A stretch of DNA of 64,000 nt from Fodinibius salinus (GTDB taxonomy: Bacteria; Bacteroidota; Rhodothermia; Balneolales; Balneolaceae): positions 930,001 through 994,000 of the forward strand of contig NZ_VNHY01000001.1 in the NCBI RefSeq assembly GCF_008124865.1, given 5' to 3'. Position 1 is the stretch's first letter, and each line of letters begins with the position of its first letter. The notes under the pieces are model-generated. The model did not search any database, had not been told where the DNA came from, and saw only the letters and a list, made by a program, of their open reading frames with translations. A program made the translations under genes and the position numbers. This document shows positions 50,542 to 61,007 of the stretch, piece by piece.

Positions 50542-52605
50542 TTATTCTTCCTGATCGTCTGCCTCAGTTTCTTCTGCCTCTGAAGCTTCGGAAGAAGCGT
50601 CGCCTTCCTGTTCTTCATCTTCGGCCTTTTCACGAAACTTTTTGACTGCTTCTGCTTTCTGTTTCTCAGCCATCTCTTGTTTCAGATCAGCTAAGCCCGA
50701 CATTTCACCAAGCGTTGGAGTACCTGTTTTGGTAGAAGAACCGGATTTTTGAGTATCCCGTTCTTTCTTAGGCTTAGACTCGGATTCAGACTTTTCCACA
50801 TCTTCTTCGAACTGGCTGAGGGTAATATTTTTATCAGTTTCATCCAGTTCAATGACAAATGCTTCAACGCTGTCACCTTCCTCATACTCTTCAGCAGGCT
50901 CACCGTCGATTTCAGCCTTATCGGCTGGCAAAAATCCTTCCAGACCATGAGGCAATGAAACAAAGGCTCCTTTTTCGGTTGTTTTGGTAATCTCACCTTC
51001 AACCTCATTGGTACCTCCGTATTCCTCGGCAAGAGCTTCCCAAGGATTTTCCTCAATCTGCTTGTGACCAAGCGTTATGCGGCGGTTTTCAAAGTCGATA
51101 GCCAGAATGATGACTTCGATTTCTTCACCCTTGTCAATAACCTCATTTGGATGATTAATTTTTTCCGTCCAGCTGAGATCAGAAATATGGATGAGTCCGT
51201 CAATACCAGGTTCGAGTTCAACAAAGACTCCAAAGTTAGTGAGATTTCGAACCGTACCTTTATGCTTGGATCCAACAGGATAGCGACTGTCAATGTCTTC
51301 CCATGGATCTTTATCAAGCTGCTTAACACCAAGTGATATCTTCTTTTCAGGCTCATTAACATTAAGCACTACACAGTCAATAATGTCATCCTTGTCAACC
51401 AACTGCGACGGATGCTTAATGTGCTGTGTCCATGACATCTCGCTGATGTGAATCAATCCTTCAACGCCTTTTTCAAGCTCGATAAAGGCACCATAATCAG
51501 CAATAGAGACGACACGACCCTGTACCTGAATATTTTCAGGGTATTTGAGATCAATTTCATCCCAAGGATGTGGCTGCAGTTGTTTGAGGCCCAGTGAAAC
51601 ACGCTTGGACTCTTCGTCAAAGTCAATAACTGCAACATTAAGACGCTGATCAAGCGAAACAATTTCTTCCGGATGATCAACACGTCCCCACGAAAGATCT
51701 GTGATGTGTAAGAGACCGTCCACGCCTCCAAGGTCGATGAATACACCGAAATCGGTAATATTTTTGACAACACCCTCGAGCACTTGTCCTTCTTCAATTG
51801 TGGACAGAATTTCTTCGCGCTGTTCTTCCAGATCAGACTCAATAAGTGCACGGTGCGAGACCACTACGTTCTCGGCCGACATATTCAGTTTCACAACCTG
51901 AAATTCCATCGTCTTTCCGACATACGCATCAAAGTCGCGTACCGGGCGAACATCAATCTGAGATCCGGGCAAGAAGGCATCAATACCCATAATATCGGCG
52001 ACCATACCTCCTTTGATACGGCGCTTGATATATCCTTCAATAACTTCGCCGGTTTCTGCAGCTCGTTCAATAGTCTCCCACGCATGCAAGATATCAGCCT
52101 TACGACGCGAAAGGATAAGCTGCCCTTCTTCATCTTCAACCTGATCAAGGAATACATCAACCTCATCACCAGGCTGCAAGTTCTCTACAACTTCATCGGG
52201 AAATTCATTAGCCTGTATAATGCCTTCGGATTTGAAGCCAATATCGACAACTACGTAATCATTATTAGCAGAGGCAACACGTCCGGTTACAATTTCCTTC
52301 TCTTCAATTTCATTGAGCGTGTTCTCATACATTCCGGCAAGCTCATGAAACTCTTCATCAGTATAATCTTCTGATTCAGCCTGCAGCTGGTCGTATGTGA
52401 AGGTTTCATCGCTTTCTACATCGCCGGAAAAAGTAACAATTTCTTCTGGTTCCGGAGCTGTTTCTTCTTCGATTTCAGCTTGTTCCTCTTCTACCTGTTC
52501 TTCTTTGGTAGTAGATTCAGCTGTAGTTTCTTCTTGAGACTCTTCAGTAACCGCAGTCTCTTCTTCGGTTTCGTTGTTTTGTTCTTGTTTTGATTCGTCT
52601 GTCAT
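50542..52605 (-). CDS. rpsA: 30S ribosomal protein S1
   Basis: A 687-residue protein that brings mRNA to the small subunit. It has six S1 RNA-binding motifs, beginning near residues 105, 190, 277, 362, 447 and 534 (for example VLEGVVKNITDFGVFIDLGG and HKGTVRNLTNFGVFVELEPG). The first two are the ribosome-binding type. An unusual N-terminal extension of about 90 residues is made almost only of Glu, Thr, Gln and Val, and the C-terminal tail is again acidic. Long acidic extensions are known in S1 of this group. The gene follows cmk by 79 bp, the widespread cmk-rpsA order. Confidence 0.95.
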   Translation of the reverse strand: MTDESKQEQNNETEEETAVTEESQEETTAESTTKEEQVEEEQAEIEEETAPEPEEIVTFSGDVESDETFTYDQLQAESEDYTDEEFHELAGMYENTLNEIEEKEIVTGRVASANNDYVVVDIGFKSEGIIQANEFPDEVVENLQPGDEVDVFLDQVEDEEGQLILSRRKADILHAWETIERAAETGEVIEGYIKRRIKGGMVADIMGIDAFLPGSQIDVRPVRDFDAYVGKTMEFQVVKLNMSAENVVVSHRALIESDLEEQREEILSTIEEGQVLEGVVKNITDFGVFIDLGGVDGLLHITDLSWGRVDHPEEIVSLDQRLNVAVIDFDEESKRVSLGLKQLQPHPWDEIDLKYPENIQVQGRVVSIADYGAFIELEKGVEGLIHISEMSWTQHIKHPSQLVDKDDIIDCVVLNVNEPEKKISLGVKQLDKDPWEDIDSRYPVGSKHKGTVRNLTNFGVFVELEPGIDGLIHISDLSWTEKINHPNEVIDKGEEIEVIILAIDFENRRITLGHKQIEENPWEALAEEYGGTNEVEGEITKTTEKGAFVSLPHGLEGFLPADKAEIDGEPAEEYEEGDSVEAFVIELDETDKNITLSQFEEDVEKSESESKPKKERDTQKSGSSTKTGTPTLGEMSGLADLKQEMAEKQKAEAVKKFREKAEDEEQEGDASSEASEAEETEADDQEE

Positions 52606-52684
52606 TATCTATGTTAGTTAAAATTACCGCATCCCAAAATTACAGGATGGGATTAGTGTTAGGATTAGTGATACAAATTAAAAA

Positions 52685-53341
52685 TCAATTTAAAAGCTGT
52701 TCATTAATAGTTAAACAAATTCGATCAACCTGTTGTTCAAATGTCAAGTCAGTAGTATCAATTGATAGCGCATCTTTTGATTGTATCAATGGATCTTTAT
52801 CTCGGCTTGTATCCTGCCGGTCACGTTCAGCAATATTCAATTTTACTTCTCGGTATGTAAGACCGGGATTATCTTTCTTAAGCTCATTATATCTCCTACG
52901 AGCCCGCTCGGATAAATCAGCATCCATATAAAACTTTAGCTTCGCATCGGGAAATACTGCTGTTCCCAAATCCCGACCTTCGGCAATATAAATACCGTCA
53001 GTAACGGCATCGCGCATTAACTCATTCACAAAAGTGCGGACTTTCGGCATCGCCGCAACCTTACTCACAAGATTAGCGACTTCGGGCGTCCGTATTTGGT
53101 CAGTCACCGAAGCGCCATCAATACATACATGAAACTGGCTATCAATGTAATAAAACGTAATCTTTTTCTGATCCAATAAACGAAAGAACGTTTCCGAATC
53201 CCGATTCGCTTCTAAATAAATAAGCGTTACAGCTCTATATAATGCCCCTGAATCGAGATACTCAATTTGTAATTTATCGGCTACGGCCTTGGCAGTTGTA
53301 CTCTTTCCCGATCCGGCCGGCCCATCAATCACTATTATCAT
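52685..53341 (-). CDS. cmk: Cytidylate kinase
   Basis: A 218-residue kinase that turns CMP and dCMP into the diphosphates. The P-loop is GPAGSGKST (residues 7-15), followed by LDSGALYRAVTLIYLE, the ANLVSKVAAMPKVRTFVNELMR segment, the AEGRDLGTAVFPDAKLKFYMDA block, and the lid RARRRYNELK with its Arg residues. Length and order match the bacterial Cmk family. It is the first gene of the cmk-rpsA pair and is divergent from rpsT. Confidence 0.95.
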   Translation of the reverse strand: MIIVIDGPAGSGKSTTAKAVADKLQIEYLDSGALYRAVTLIYLEANRDSETFFRLLDQKKITFYYIDSQFHVCIDGASVTDQIRTPEVANLVSKVAAMPKVRTFVNELMRDAVTDGIYIAEGRDLGTAVFPDAKLKFYMDADLSERARRRYNELKKDNPGLTYREVKLNIAERDRQDTSRDKDPLIQSKDALSIDTTDLTFEQQVDRICLTINEQLLN

Positions 53342-53392
53342 AATCGAAAGTCCCCTAATTTACCGTTATTTTTATAATTTTTCAATCATTGC

Positions 53393-53423
53393 TTGTTTAA
53401 CAATTCCAGAAATTTTAACTTTG
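53393..53423 (+). promoter_or_regulatory. Promoter of rpsT-gpmI (TTG-N20-TAACTTTG)
   Basis: TTG at 53393-53395, a spacer of exactly 20 bases, and TAACTTTG at 53416-53423. The rpsT start follows about 70 bp downstream. Confidence 0.7.
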
Positions 53424-53494
53424 GGGCCATTCTGAAATAAGGAAGCAGATGATACAAAATAATTTGAAGAACTGATAAGAAAGATTACCAACTT

Positions 53495-53746
53495 ATGCCA
53501 CAACACAAATCAGCAGTTAAGCGAGTACGACAAAACGAAAAACGTCGGCAAAGAAACCAGAGCCAACGGTCAAAAATGAAAACGCTGGTTAAGAAAGCCA
53601 TGGAAACAACTGATAAAGAAGAAGCTGAAGAAGCGGTAAAAGAAGCTACTTCTTATCTCGATAAGATGGCATCAAAAGATCTTATTCACGAGAACTTTGC
53701 TGCTCGCAAAAAGGCAAAACTCGATAAGCACCTACACAACCTGTAA
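53495..53746 (+). CDS. rpsT: 30S ribosomal protein S20
   Basis: An 83-residue, highly basic, all-helical protein that binds the 5' domain of 16S rRNA. The start MPQHKSAVKRVRQNEKRRQRNQSQRS and the end HENFAARKKAKLDKHLHNL are typical. It is followed after 18 bp by gpmI on the same strand. The promoter at 53393 serves both. Confidence 0.95.
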   Translation: MPQHKSAVKRVRQNEKRRQRNQSQRSKMKTLVKKAMETTDKEEAEEAVKEATSYLDKMASKDLIHENFAARKKAKLDKHLHNL

Positions 53747-53764
53747 CTGTAGTTTCTAAAACCC

Positions 53765-55288
53765 TTGGCTAAACCGACCGATAAAGCACTTCTGGTTATC
53801 TTGGATGGTTTCGGTTTGGCTAAGAATAAGGATGTGAGTGCCATCGACCGTGCTCATACTCCATTTATTGATTCTCTTTTCTCTAACTATCCCCACTCTG
53901 CCCTATCGGCAAGCGGACGAGATGTGGGGTTACCCGATGGCCAGTTCGGGAATTCAGAAGTTGGGCATCTTAATATTGGTGCAGGGCGCATTGTTCCCCA
54001 AGAGTTAACACGCATTAATGATGCCATTGAGGATGGCCGCTTCTTTGAAAACGAGGCACTCTCTGCTGCTTTTGACAAAGCTAAACAGCACGGTCGCATC
54101 CATCTTATGGGTTTGTTTTCTGACGGTGGCGTGCACAGCCATAATAATCATTTGTTTGCCCTGCTACAGTTTGCAAAATCCATGGGTATTGAGGATACCT
54201 TTGTGCATGCTTTTACTGATGGACGCGATACTTCTCCCCACGATGGGTTAGAATATATCAAACAGTTTGAGAAGAAAGCTAAACAAATTGGGACGGGAAA
54301 AATTGCTTCAATCGTTGGCCGTTACTATGCAATGGACCGCGACCACCGGTGGGATAGAACTAAGATGGCTTATGACCTGCTCGTTCATGGCAAGGGACAA
54401 TCCTTCGACAATCCGCGAGCAGCACTTCGTGCCTCTTATGACGGTGGAGTTACCGATGAGTTTGTAACACCGAAAATTATTGATCAATCGCCTGATTCGC
54501 GTATCCAAAAAGGTGATGTGGTTATTTTCTATAACATTCGCGGTGATCGTGCACGTCAATTAACACAGGCTTTTACCGAACAGGAATTCAACGATTTTGA
54601 AGTTCAAAAAGATCTGTCGCTTGACTACACTACCTTCACTGCTTACGACAGTACTTTTAAAAATGTAGAGGTTGCTTATCCGCCGCTGGAGCTCAATAAT
54701 ACGCTGGGCGAAGTAGTCAGCAATCACTATTTAAAACAATTGCGTATTGCTGAAACAGAAAAATATCCTCATGTAACATATTTTTTTAACGGCGGAGACG
54801 AACAACCATTTACCGGTGAGCAGCGAATTATTATTCCAAGTCCCAAGGTAGCTACTTACGATTTGCAACCGGAGATGAGTGCACCTGAAGTTACCGATGC
54901 GTTATGCGCACAATTGATGACGGAAAAAAATCACTTATGTATTCTTAATTTTGCCAACTCCGATATGGTTGGACATACCGGCGATATGCAGGCAGCAATA
55001 CAAGCAGTAGAAACGATTGATGGCCAACTTAAAAAAGTGATGGAAACAGCTACCGATCACAATTATAAAGTGCTTATTATCGCCGATCACGGTAACGCAG
55101 ACTGCATGATTAATAAGGACGGTTCGCCCCATACCGCGCACACCTCGGCCAAAGTGCCGGCAATAATTGCAGGCGAATACAGGGCTAAAACGCTGCAGGA
55201 TGGTATATTAGCCGATGTGGCTCCCACCCTACTAAAAATGATAAATATTGACCAACCAGAAGAGATGACAGGATCAGCTCTCTTTTGA
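53765..55288 (+). CDS. gpmI: Phosphoglycerate mutase, 2,3-bisphosphoglycerate-independent
   Basis: A 507-residue metalloenzyme of glycolysis that interconverts 3- and 2-phosphoglycerate. Key parts are the metal site LLVILDGFG (D14), the phospho-serine motif GQFGNSEVGHLNIGAGR (S64), the substrate region DGRDTSPHDG and GRYYAMDRDHRWDR, and the late metal motifs NFANSDMVGHTG and ADHGNADCM. The start is TTG at 53765 (MAKPTDKALL); no suitable ATG precedes the conserved N-terminus. It is in an operon with rpsT, an uncommon pairing. It belongs to the same superfamily as DeoB in this window. Confidence 0.95.
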   Translation: MAKPTDKALLVILDGFGLAKNKDVSAIDRAHTPFIDSLFSNYPHSALSASGRDVGLPDGQFGNSEVGHLNIGAGRIVPQELTRINDAIEDGRFFENEALSAAFDKAKQHGRIHLMGLFSDGGVHSHNNHLFALLQFAKSMGIEDTFVHAFTDGRDTSPHDGLEYIKQFEKKAKQIGTGKIASIVGRYYAMDRDHRWDRTKMAYDLLVHGKGQSFDNPRAALRASYDGGVTDEFVTPKIIDQSPDSRIQKGDVVIFYNIRGDRARQLTQAFTEQEFNDFEVQKDLSLDYTTFTAYDSTFKNVEVAYPPLELNNTLGEVVSNHYLKQLRIAETEKYPHVTYFFNGGDEQPFTGEQRIIIPSPKVATYDLQPEMSAPEVTDALCAQLMTEKNHLCILNFANSDMVGHTGDMQAAIQAVETIDGQLKKVMETATDHNYKVLIIADHGNADCMINKDGSPHTAHTSAKVPAIIAGEYRAKTLQDGILADVAPTLLKMINIDQPEEMTGSALF

Positions 55289-55524
55289 ATCTCTTTATTT
55301 TTAGATACACACGTTTACTCACCTACAGTCGCAATCTAATTCTTTCGAAAGCTTAGTATAAATTTTAACAGCTTTTTGAAAGTTAAATTTGACAGTACGA
55401 AGACACCATATTAGTTTGCTTTTGCATCGAGGCCATACTACTTTCGATAAAGAAAAGTGAACTATTTTCTACACTCAATCGTTAATGCTACAGGCAAATA
55501 ACCCAAAACTTAGAAGAAAGTTAG

Positions 55525-58143
55525 ATGGATATGGAGGGTAATTTTTCAAGTAAAGTTCGAGATGTTATTCAATTTAGCCGTGAAGAAGCATTGCGGTTAG
55601 GGCATGACTATATTGGTACAGAACATCTTATACTCGGCATTGTACGGCTGGGAGAAGGTGTAGCTGTCAAAATACTAAAGAACCTTAACTGCGATCTCTT
55701 CAAGCTTAAAAAAACTGTTGAAGATACTGTTCGGGGAACGGGCGGCTCTGTAAAGGTGGGTAATATTCCTCTCACCAAACAGGCCGAAAAGGTTTTGCGA
55801 ATTACTTATCTCGAAGCAAAGCTTTATAAGAGTGATACTATTGGTACCGAACACCTGCTACTTTCTCTGTTGCGGGATGATGAAAATATTGCTGCACAAA
55901 TTTTACAGCAGTTTAGTATCTCTTACGATTCGGTACGCGAAGAATTAGACCTTATCATTTCGGGCAAATCCTCGGATGATAACCAGGGAGATTCACGTTC
56001 GGTTTCTTCCAGTCTTTCTTCATCCAAAGGCAGCTCAAAATCATCCGGAAGCTCTAAAGAAAAGAAAATGGACAAATCTAAAACCCCGGTACTCGATAAT
56101 TTTGGTCGAGACCTTACCCAGCTGGCCGAAGATAATGAACTTGATCCGATTATTGGCCGTGAAGAAGAAATTGAACGCGTCGCCCAAGTACTAAGCCGCC
56201 GGAAAAAGAATAATCCTGTTCTAATTGGTGAACCCGGCGTTGGTAAAACAGCCATCGCAGAAGGATTAGCTTCTCGAATTGTCGAACGAAAAGTGTCTCG
56301 CGTTCTGTATGACAAGCGAGTCATCGCCCTGGATCTAGGTTCCCTCGTTGCCGGAACCAAATACCGAGGACAATTTGAAGAACGTATGAAAGCGGTGATG
56401 GGCGAACTGGAAAAAACGAAGGATGTCATTCTCTTTATCGATGAACTTCATACCATCGTCGGTGCTGGCGGAGCAAGCGGATCACTTGATGCTTCAAACA
56501 TGCTAAAACCTGCTCTTGCCCGCGGCGAAGTACAAGCCATCGGAGCTACAACACTCAATGAATATCGCGAACATATTGAGAAAGATGGAGCCCTTGAACG
56601 ACGCTTCCAGAAAATTATGGTTGATCCGACTACTAAAGAGGAAACGATGGATATTCTTACGCAAATTAGTGATCGCTATGAAGATCACCACAGCGTAAAG
56701 TATTCATCTGACGCTATCGAAGCCTGCGTAAATCTAACTGATCGTTATGTGACGGATCACTTTTTGCCCGACAAAGCTATTGATGCTCTTGATGAAGCAG
56801 GTGCACGTGTTCACTTGTCAAACATTCATGTGCCACAGCATATTATTGATCTGGAGGACGAGATTGAACAGACCAGCAATAAGAAAAATAGCATGGTCAA
56901 GAAACAGCGCTTTGAAGAAGCTGCTCGTCTGCGCGACAAAGAAAAACGCATGAAAGAAGAACTTGAGCAGGCACAGGAAGAGTGGAAAAAAGAATCTGAA
57001 GAGATTGTTTATGATGTTGAAGAAAAAGATGTCGCTCATGTCGTAGGTATGATGAGCGGCGTTCCGGTAAGCAAAATCAGCGAGAGCGAAAGCAAGAAGC
57101 TGGCCAACATGAAAGAAGAACTTTCAAAACAAATTATTGGCCAGAACGAAGCAATTGTTAAACTAACCAAGGCCATAAAACGAACACGCGCCGGACTTAA
57201 AGACCCTACCCGCCCTATCGGATCGTTCATCTTTCTTGGTCCTACGGGTGTTGGTAAAACCGAAATGGCCAAAGTCCTTTCAAGATACTTATTTGATAAA
57301 GACGATGCGCTCATCCGTATTGATATGAGTGAATATATGGAAAAATTCTCGGTCTCTCGCTTGGTGGGGGCTCCTCCCGGCTATGTGGGGCACGAAGAAG
57401 GTGGCATGCTCACCGAAAAAGTGCGGCGACAACCGTACAGTGTTGTACTCCTTGATGAAATTGAAAAAGCTCACCCGGATGTATTTAACATACTGCTACA
57501 AGTACTTGATGACGGTATTCTTACCGATAGCCTGGGCCGCAAGGTTGATTTTAGAAATACGATCATCATCATGACTTCAAATATCGGTGCAAGGGATATC
57601 CGTAGCCTGGGTGAAGGTATTGGGTTTTCGAACAGCGATACCAATTTCGATTATGAACAAATGAAGTCAACGGTACAGGATGCTCTCAAGAAAGTATTCA
57701 ATCCGGAATTCCTGAATCGGATTGATGATGTTATTACGTTCCGTGCGCTGGAGAAAGAAGATATCTTTCAGATTATCGATATTCTGTCTGATGACCTATT
57801 TCAGCGTATCCACGAACTTGGTTACGAAGTTGAAGTAACGCAGGGAGCTAAAGACTTCTTAAGTGAGAAAGGATTTGACCAGAAATATGGTGCTCGTCCG
57901 CTTAAACGTGCTATTCAAAAATATGTAGAAGAACCACTGGCTGAAGAACTGCTGGAAGCAGATCATCCCGAAGGTTCTGAGATAAAGATCAAGATGAATA
58001 AATCACGTGATGGACTCACCTTTGGTTGGACTGAGGTAGATGACACTGCTAAAACTTCTGACAGTGAAGAAAGTTCATCTTCTGATGACGATACTGAATC
58101 AGAAGGCACGGATGAAGAGTCAAAGTCAGAGGCTAAGGCATAA
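55525..58143 (+). CDS. clpC: Clp protease ATP-binding subunit ClpC
   Basis: An 872-residue Hsp100 unfoldase that feeds proteins to ClpP. Two Clp-N repeats (residues about 8-145) are followed by a Ser/Lys-rich linker, the first AAA module (Walker A GEPGVGKT at 235-242, Walker [10 protein letters not shown]), a UVR-like middle segment ([20 protein letters not shown]), the second AAA module (Walker [10 protein letters not shown], Walker [14 protein letters not shown]), and an acidic Ser/Asp/Glu tail. The UVR segment makes it ClpC rather than ClpB or ClpA. It is monocistronic. A TTG followed 19-20 bases later by TTAGTTTG near 55390-55420 may be its promoter. Confidence 0.94.
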   Translation: MDMEGNFSSKVRDVIQFSREEALRLGHDYIGTEHLILGIVRLGEGVAVKILKNLNCDLFKLKKTVEDTVRGTGGSVKVGNIPLTKQAEKVLRITYLEAKLYKSDTIGTEHLLLSLLRDDENIAAQILQQFSISYDSVREELDLIISGKSSDDNQGDSRSVSSSLSSSKGSSKSSGSSKEKKMDKSKTPVLDNFGRDLTQLAEDNELDPIIGREEEIERVAQVLSRRKKNNPVLIGEPGVGKTAIAEGLASRIVERKVSRVLYDKRVIALDLGSLVAGTKYRGQFEERMKAVMGELEKTKDVILFIDELHTIVGAGGASGSLDASNMLKPALARGEVQAIGATTLNEYREHIEKDGALERRFQKIMVDPTTKEETMDILTQISDRYEDHHSVKYSSDAIEACVNLTDRYVTDHFLPDKAIDALDEAGARVHLSNIHVPQHIIDLEDEIEQTSNKKNSMVKKQRFEEAARLRDKEKRMKEELEQAQEEWKKESEEIVYDVEEKDVAHVVGMMSGVPVSKISESESKKLANMKEELSKQIIGQNEAIVKLTKAIKRTRAGLKDPTRPIGSFIFLGPTGVGKTEMAKVLSRYLFDKDDALIRIDMSEYMEKFSVSRLVGAPPGYVGHEEGGMLTEKVRRQPYSVVLLDEIEKAHPDVFNILLQVLDDGILTDSLGRKVDFRNTIIIMTSNIGARDIRSLGEGIGFSNSDTNFDYEQMKSTVQDALKKVFNPEFLNRIDDVITFRALEKEDIFQIIDILSDDLFQRIHELGYEVEVTQGAKDFLSEKGFDQKYGARPLKRAIQKYVEEPLAEELLEADHPEGSEIKIKMNKSRDGLTFGWTEVDDTAKTSDSEESSSSDDDTESEGTDEESKSEAKA

Positions 58144-58177
58144 GCTAGCTTCAGCAAATAAAGATAATAATCAGTAA

Positions 58178-58212
58178 AAGCCCGTTGGATTAATTCCGAC
58201 GGGCTTTTTTAT
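58178..58212 (+). terminator. Intrinsic terminator of clpC
   Basis: AAGCCCGTTGG / CCGACGGGCTT form an 11-bp stem with one G-U pair, followed by TTTTTATTA. It lies 35 bp after the stop codon and about 25 bp before the end of the convergent gene. Confidence 0.88.
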
Positions 58213-58236
58213 TATAACTGCTATTGTATCTCGGTA

Positions 58237-59364
58237 TTAAAAGTCGGTTTCAATGCGAATCTCATTACTACCATTCTTTAGCTCATAACTGTCATCAGAA
58301 ATCCTGATCAGCTTTGGCGTTAGCGCTTTTGTAAATCCAACTGATCCCGACAATTCTTTACTAACAATCGACCGTTTCTTAAGGTTTATAGCTTCAAATG
58401 ACGGATTATCCAGCATTCCACTACCCGCTGAATAGTTACCGGTAAACGCTAAAATCAGGTCATCCTCTGGAAAATAATCCGCAAGAAATACTTTCCCATC
58501 TAAACTTGTGGATCCCAGTCTGTCGCCATCCAGCAACGAATAGACCATCACCCTGCTCGAAGAATAAAGAGTAATAAACCCATAGTCCGACGAAAATGAT
58601 CCACCTTTCAAATTGTCATCAACAGAAATACTATTAAGCACATTTCCGTAAAGATCCATAATAACAGCTTTATCTTGTGCACCCGATTTACCGGTTATCA
58701 AGACAATAAGATCTCCATTGTCAGATATGGTAACATCTTTCAAGTATCGGTCTTGACTGTAAAAAATCTGCTCAAAATTATTATCTGCTCGTTTAGACTG
58801 CGCCCGAGATGCTAGCTTACCGTTTCTTTTTATTTTTGGATTATAAATAACGGTGCCAGACTGATCTTGGCTGGTCACAACCTGAGAAATCTTTTCACCT
58901 TGCTTACTTTGACTACTACTAGACATACTGGCTGCAACATTTCCGAATATATCATAAAAACTAAAACGTGTGATGTTATCGCGGAGCAGTACATGGCCGT
59001 TATTGGCGGAATATATCGCTTTTGAAGGGTCCGAAGTGCCTAAAGTAACGGTGCTGCTATAGGTAGTTAATAGCTTTCCTTTGGCATCATATACAGAAAT
59101 TGTTCCATCGTCTCCCGATTGCTGCAAGACACTCACAATTGATTCATCAGCCGATACATCAACATCCAGAAAATCAGTAATCGTCTTCCCCGAACTGGAA
59201 AAACGAAGCCGATCAGATTTGATTGTTACTTTGTTGCCGTCAACTAAAAACGTGTTCCCATTATTATTACTTGTAGCAGCGGTTATAGACAGGCTAATTG
59301 ATTGAGCCAACACAATAGAAGGAAACAGAACTATAAATAATACTCGTAAAGCGAATGCAGCCAT
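58237..59364 (-). CDS. Secreted beta-propeller-like protein of unknown function
   Basis: A 375-residue protein with a signal peptide MAAFALRVLFIVLFPSIVLAQ and no lipobox Cys, so it should be periplasmic or secreted. The body is a series of beta repeats with recurring patterns such as GKLLTTYSSTVTLGTSD, GNVLNSISVDDNLKGGSF, YGFITLYSSSRVMVYSLLDG and DLILAFTGN, like WD40/YncE-type propellers. I could not assign a family. It is convergent with clpC and divergent from the glycosyltransferase gene, so it is probably transcribed alone. Confidence 0.7.
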   Translation of the reverse strand: MAAFALRVLFIVLFPSIVLAQSISLSITAATSNNNGNTFLVDGNKVTIKSDRLRFSSSGKTITDFLDVDVSADESIVSVLQQSGDDGTISVYDAKGKLLTTYSSTVTLGTSDPSKAIYSANNGHVLLRDNITRFSFYDIFGNVAASMSSSSQSKQGEKISQVVTSQDQSGTVIYNPKIKRNGKLASRAQSKRADNNFEQIFYSQDRYLKDVTISDNGDLIVLITGKSGAQDKAVIMDLYGNVLNSISVDDNLKGGSFSSDYGFITLYSSSRVMVYSLLDGDRLGSTSLDGKVFLADYFPEDDLILAFTGNYSAGSGMLDNPSFEAINLKKRSIVSKELSGSVGFTKALTPKLIRISDDSYELKNGSNEIRIETDF

Positions 59365-59500
59365 ATATACACCAATATTTTGTTAGTAAAATTGAAGTGT
59401 AAAGAACGCAATTATTTTCCAGAGTTTCAGCTGTAAGCCACTAAATTTTTGCAATAAAATTTGTAGGTTTGGTGCATTCAAAATTAGTTAACCCTGTACT

Positions 59501-60460
59501 ATGTTTTTTTCTGTTGTTATCCCCGTCTATAATCGTCCCCAAGAAGTTGATGAATTGCTGGAAAGCCTGACGAGCCAAACTTACACAAATTTTGAGGTTC
59601 TTATTATTGAGGATGGTTCTGAAGATCATTGCAAAGAGGTAGTAAAGAGTTACAAAAAAGAACTGGATATTCGTTACTATTTTAAAGAAAATTCCGGCCA
59701 GGGATTTAGCCGAAACTATGGTTTTGAGCGAGCAAAGGGGGACTTTTTTGTTGTATTTGATTCCGACTGCCTGATACCGTCCCACTATTTTGAGACCGTC
59801 AATAACTATTTAAAAAAGCATTCGCTGGATGCTTATGGCGGTCCTGATCGCAAGCACAAAAGTTTTACACCGGTGCAAAAAGCCATTAGCTATGCCATGA
59901 CCTCTCCTATTACAACCGGAGGAATTCGCGGGAATAAAAATCATGCCGGTACTTTTCATCCACGTAGTTTTAATATGGGTATTTCGCGAAAAGTATATGA
60001 AGAAACCGGTGGGTATCGCATCACACGGATGGGCGAAGACATAGAATTCAGCCTCCGCATTATTAATCACGGTTTTTCTACGGGATTAATCCCTGATGCT
60101 TACGTATATCATAAACGACGGACAGACCTGATACAATTTTTTAAACAACTCCATTTCTTTGGCCGTGCGCGCATCAACATCAGTCGATTCTTTCCATCAG
60201 AAGTTAAGTTAATACACTGGCTGCCGGCTCTATTTACACTGGGCACATTATTTCTACTGAGTCTTCCTTTATGGAATATGCCGCTCTTTGACATACTGGT
60301 CCTTCCCTACCTCGCACTATTTTTACTTATTTTTGTACATTCTTGGTATATCAATGATAACATTTTTATTGGCCTGCTGGGCACGGTAGCATCATTTACA
60401 CAGCTTACAGCCTATGGTATTGGTTTTATGAGTGAACTATGGACCAAGCTCAGGGAGTAA
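59501..60460 (+). CDS. Family 2 glycosyltransferase
   Basis: A 319-residue enzyme. The GT-A fold starts MFFSVVIPVYNRPQEVDELL, with the nucleotide-binding ED at 37-38 (IIEDGSED), the DxD-type metal site DSD at 87-89, and the acceptor-side motif TRMGEDIEFSLRI near residue 180. Two or three C-terminal membrane segments (from about residue 240) anchor it to the inner membrane, as for polymer- or lipid-linked sugar transferases. The sugar and acceptor are unknown. It stands alone, without other polysaccharide genes nearby. Confidence 0.9.
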   Translation: MFFSVVIPVYNRPQEVDELLESLTSQTYTNFEVLIIEDGSEDHCKEVVKSYKKELDIRYYFKENSGQGFSRNYGFERAKGDFFVVFDSDCLIPSHYFETVNNYLKKHSLDAYGGPDRKHKSFTPVQKAISYAMTSPITTGGIRGNKNHAGTFHPRSFNMGISRKVYEETGGYRITRMGEDIEFSLRIINHGFSTGLIPDAYVYHKRRTDLIQFFKQLHFFGRARINISRFFPSEVKLIHWLPALFTLGTLFLLSLPLWNMPLFDILVLPYLALFLLIFVHSWYINDNIFIGLLGTVASFTQLTAYGIGFMSELWTKLRE

Positions 60461-60479
60461 AATTCTTCTCGTTTTCAAA

Positions 60480-60510
60480 TTGATTTGAGACGAGAATAAT
60501 CTTATATTTG
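60480..60510 (+). promoter_or_regulatory. Promoter of the tRNA cluster (TTG-N20-TATATTTG)
   Basis: TTG at 60480-60482, a spacer of exactly 20 bases, and TATATTTG at 60503-60510. The first tRNA begins 107 bp further on. Confidence 0.65.
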
Positions 60511-60617
60511 TCATCTTTCTGAAAGGCTTGATTGGTATTTAATAAAAGCCTTCAGTTTTCTTTGAAATATTGAACGTATTATGCAAAAACAGTCCGGCAA
60601 AATTGTTTTTGCAACTA

Positions 60618-60691
60618 CGGGGAGTAGCGCAGTCCGGTAGCGCATTCGCTTTGGGAGCGAAGGGTCGCAGGTTCAAATCCTGTCTCCCCGA
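60618..60691 (+). tRNA. tRNA-Pro (anticodon TGG)
   Basis: A 74-base cloverleaf. The acceptor arms are CGGGGAG / CTCCCCG with discriminator A; the anticodon loop TTTGGGA gives TGG; the T-loop is GTTCAAATC. CCA is not encoded. It is the first gene of the tRNA cluster. Confidence 0.95.
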
Positions 60692-60751
60692 CATTTGTAT
60701 TTTTTCTTTAAATGATCGTAAATTGATCATTTAGTAGTCATACAGACAGGA

Positions 60752-60825
60752 GCGCCCGTAGCTCAACTGGATAGAGCAACTCCCTTCTAAGGAGTAGGTT
60801 ACAGGTTCGAGTCCTGTCGGGCGTA
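60752..60825 (+). tRNA. tRNA-Arg (anticodon TCT)
   Basis: A 74-base cloverleaf with acceptor arms GCGCCCG / CGGGCGT (first pair G-U), anticodon loop CTTCTAA (TCT) and T-loop GTTCGAGTC. CCA is not encoded. Confidence 0.95.
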
Positions 60826-60842
60826 CTGAAGAACGCTTTTTT

Positions 60843-60913
60843 GGCGACGTGGCCGAGTGGCTAGGCAGAGGTCTGCAAAACCTCCTACGGCGGTTCGAGT
60901 CCGCCCGTCGCCT
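60843..60913 (+). tRNA. tRNA-Cys (anticodon GCA)
   Basis: A 71-base cloverleaf with acceptor arms GGCGACG / CGTCGCC, anticodon loop CTGCAAA (GCA), and the discriminator T73 that marks cysteine tRNA. CCA is not encoded. Confidence 0.95.
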
Positions 60914-60925
60914 CTTCAATGATAT

Positions 60926-60998
60926 GCCGCGTTCGTCTAGGGGTTTAGGACGCTGCCCTTTCACGGCAGTAGCACGGGTTCGAATCCCGTACGCGGTA
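60926..60998 (+). tRNA. tRNA-Glu (anticodon TTC), copy 1
   Basis: A 73-base cloverleaf with acceptor arms GCCGCGT / ACGCGGT (first pair G-U), anticodon loop CTTTCAC (TTC) and T-loop GTTCGAATC. It is identical to the copy at 61142. Confidence 0.95.
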
Positions 60999-61007
60999 CT
61001 CTGTTAT

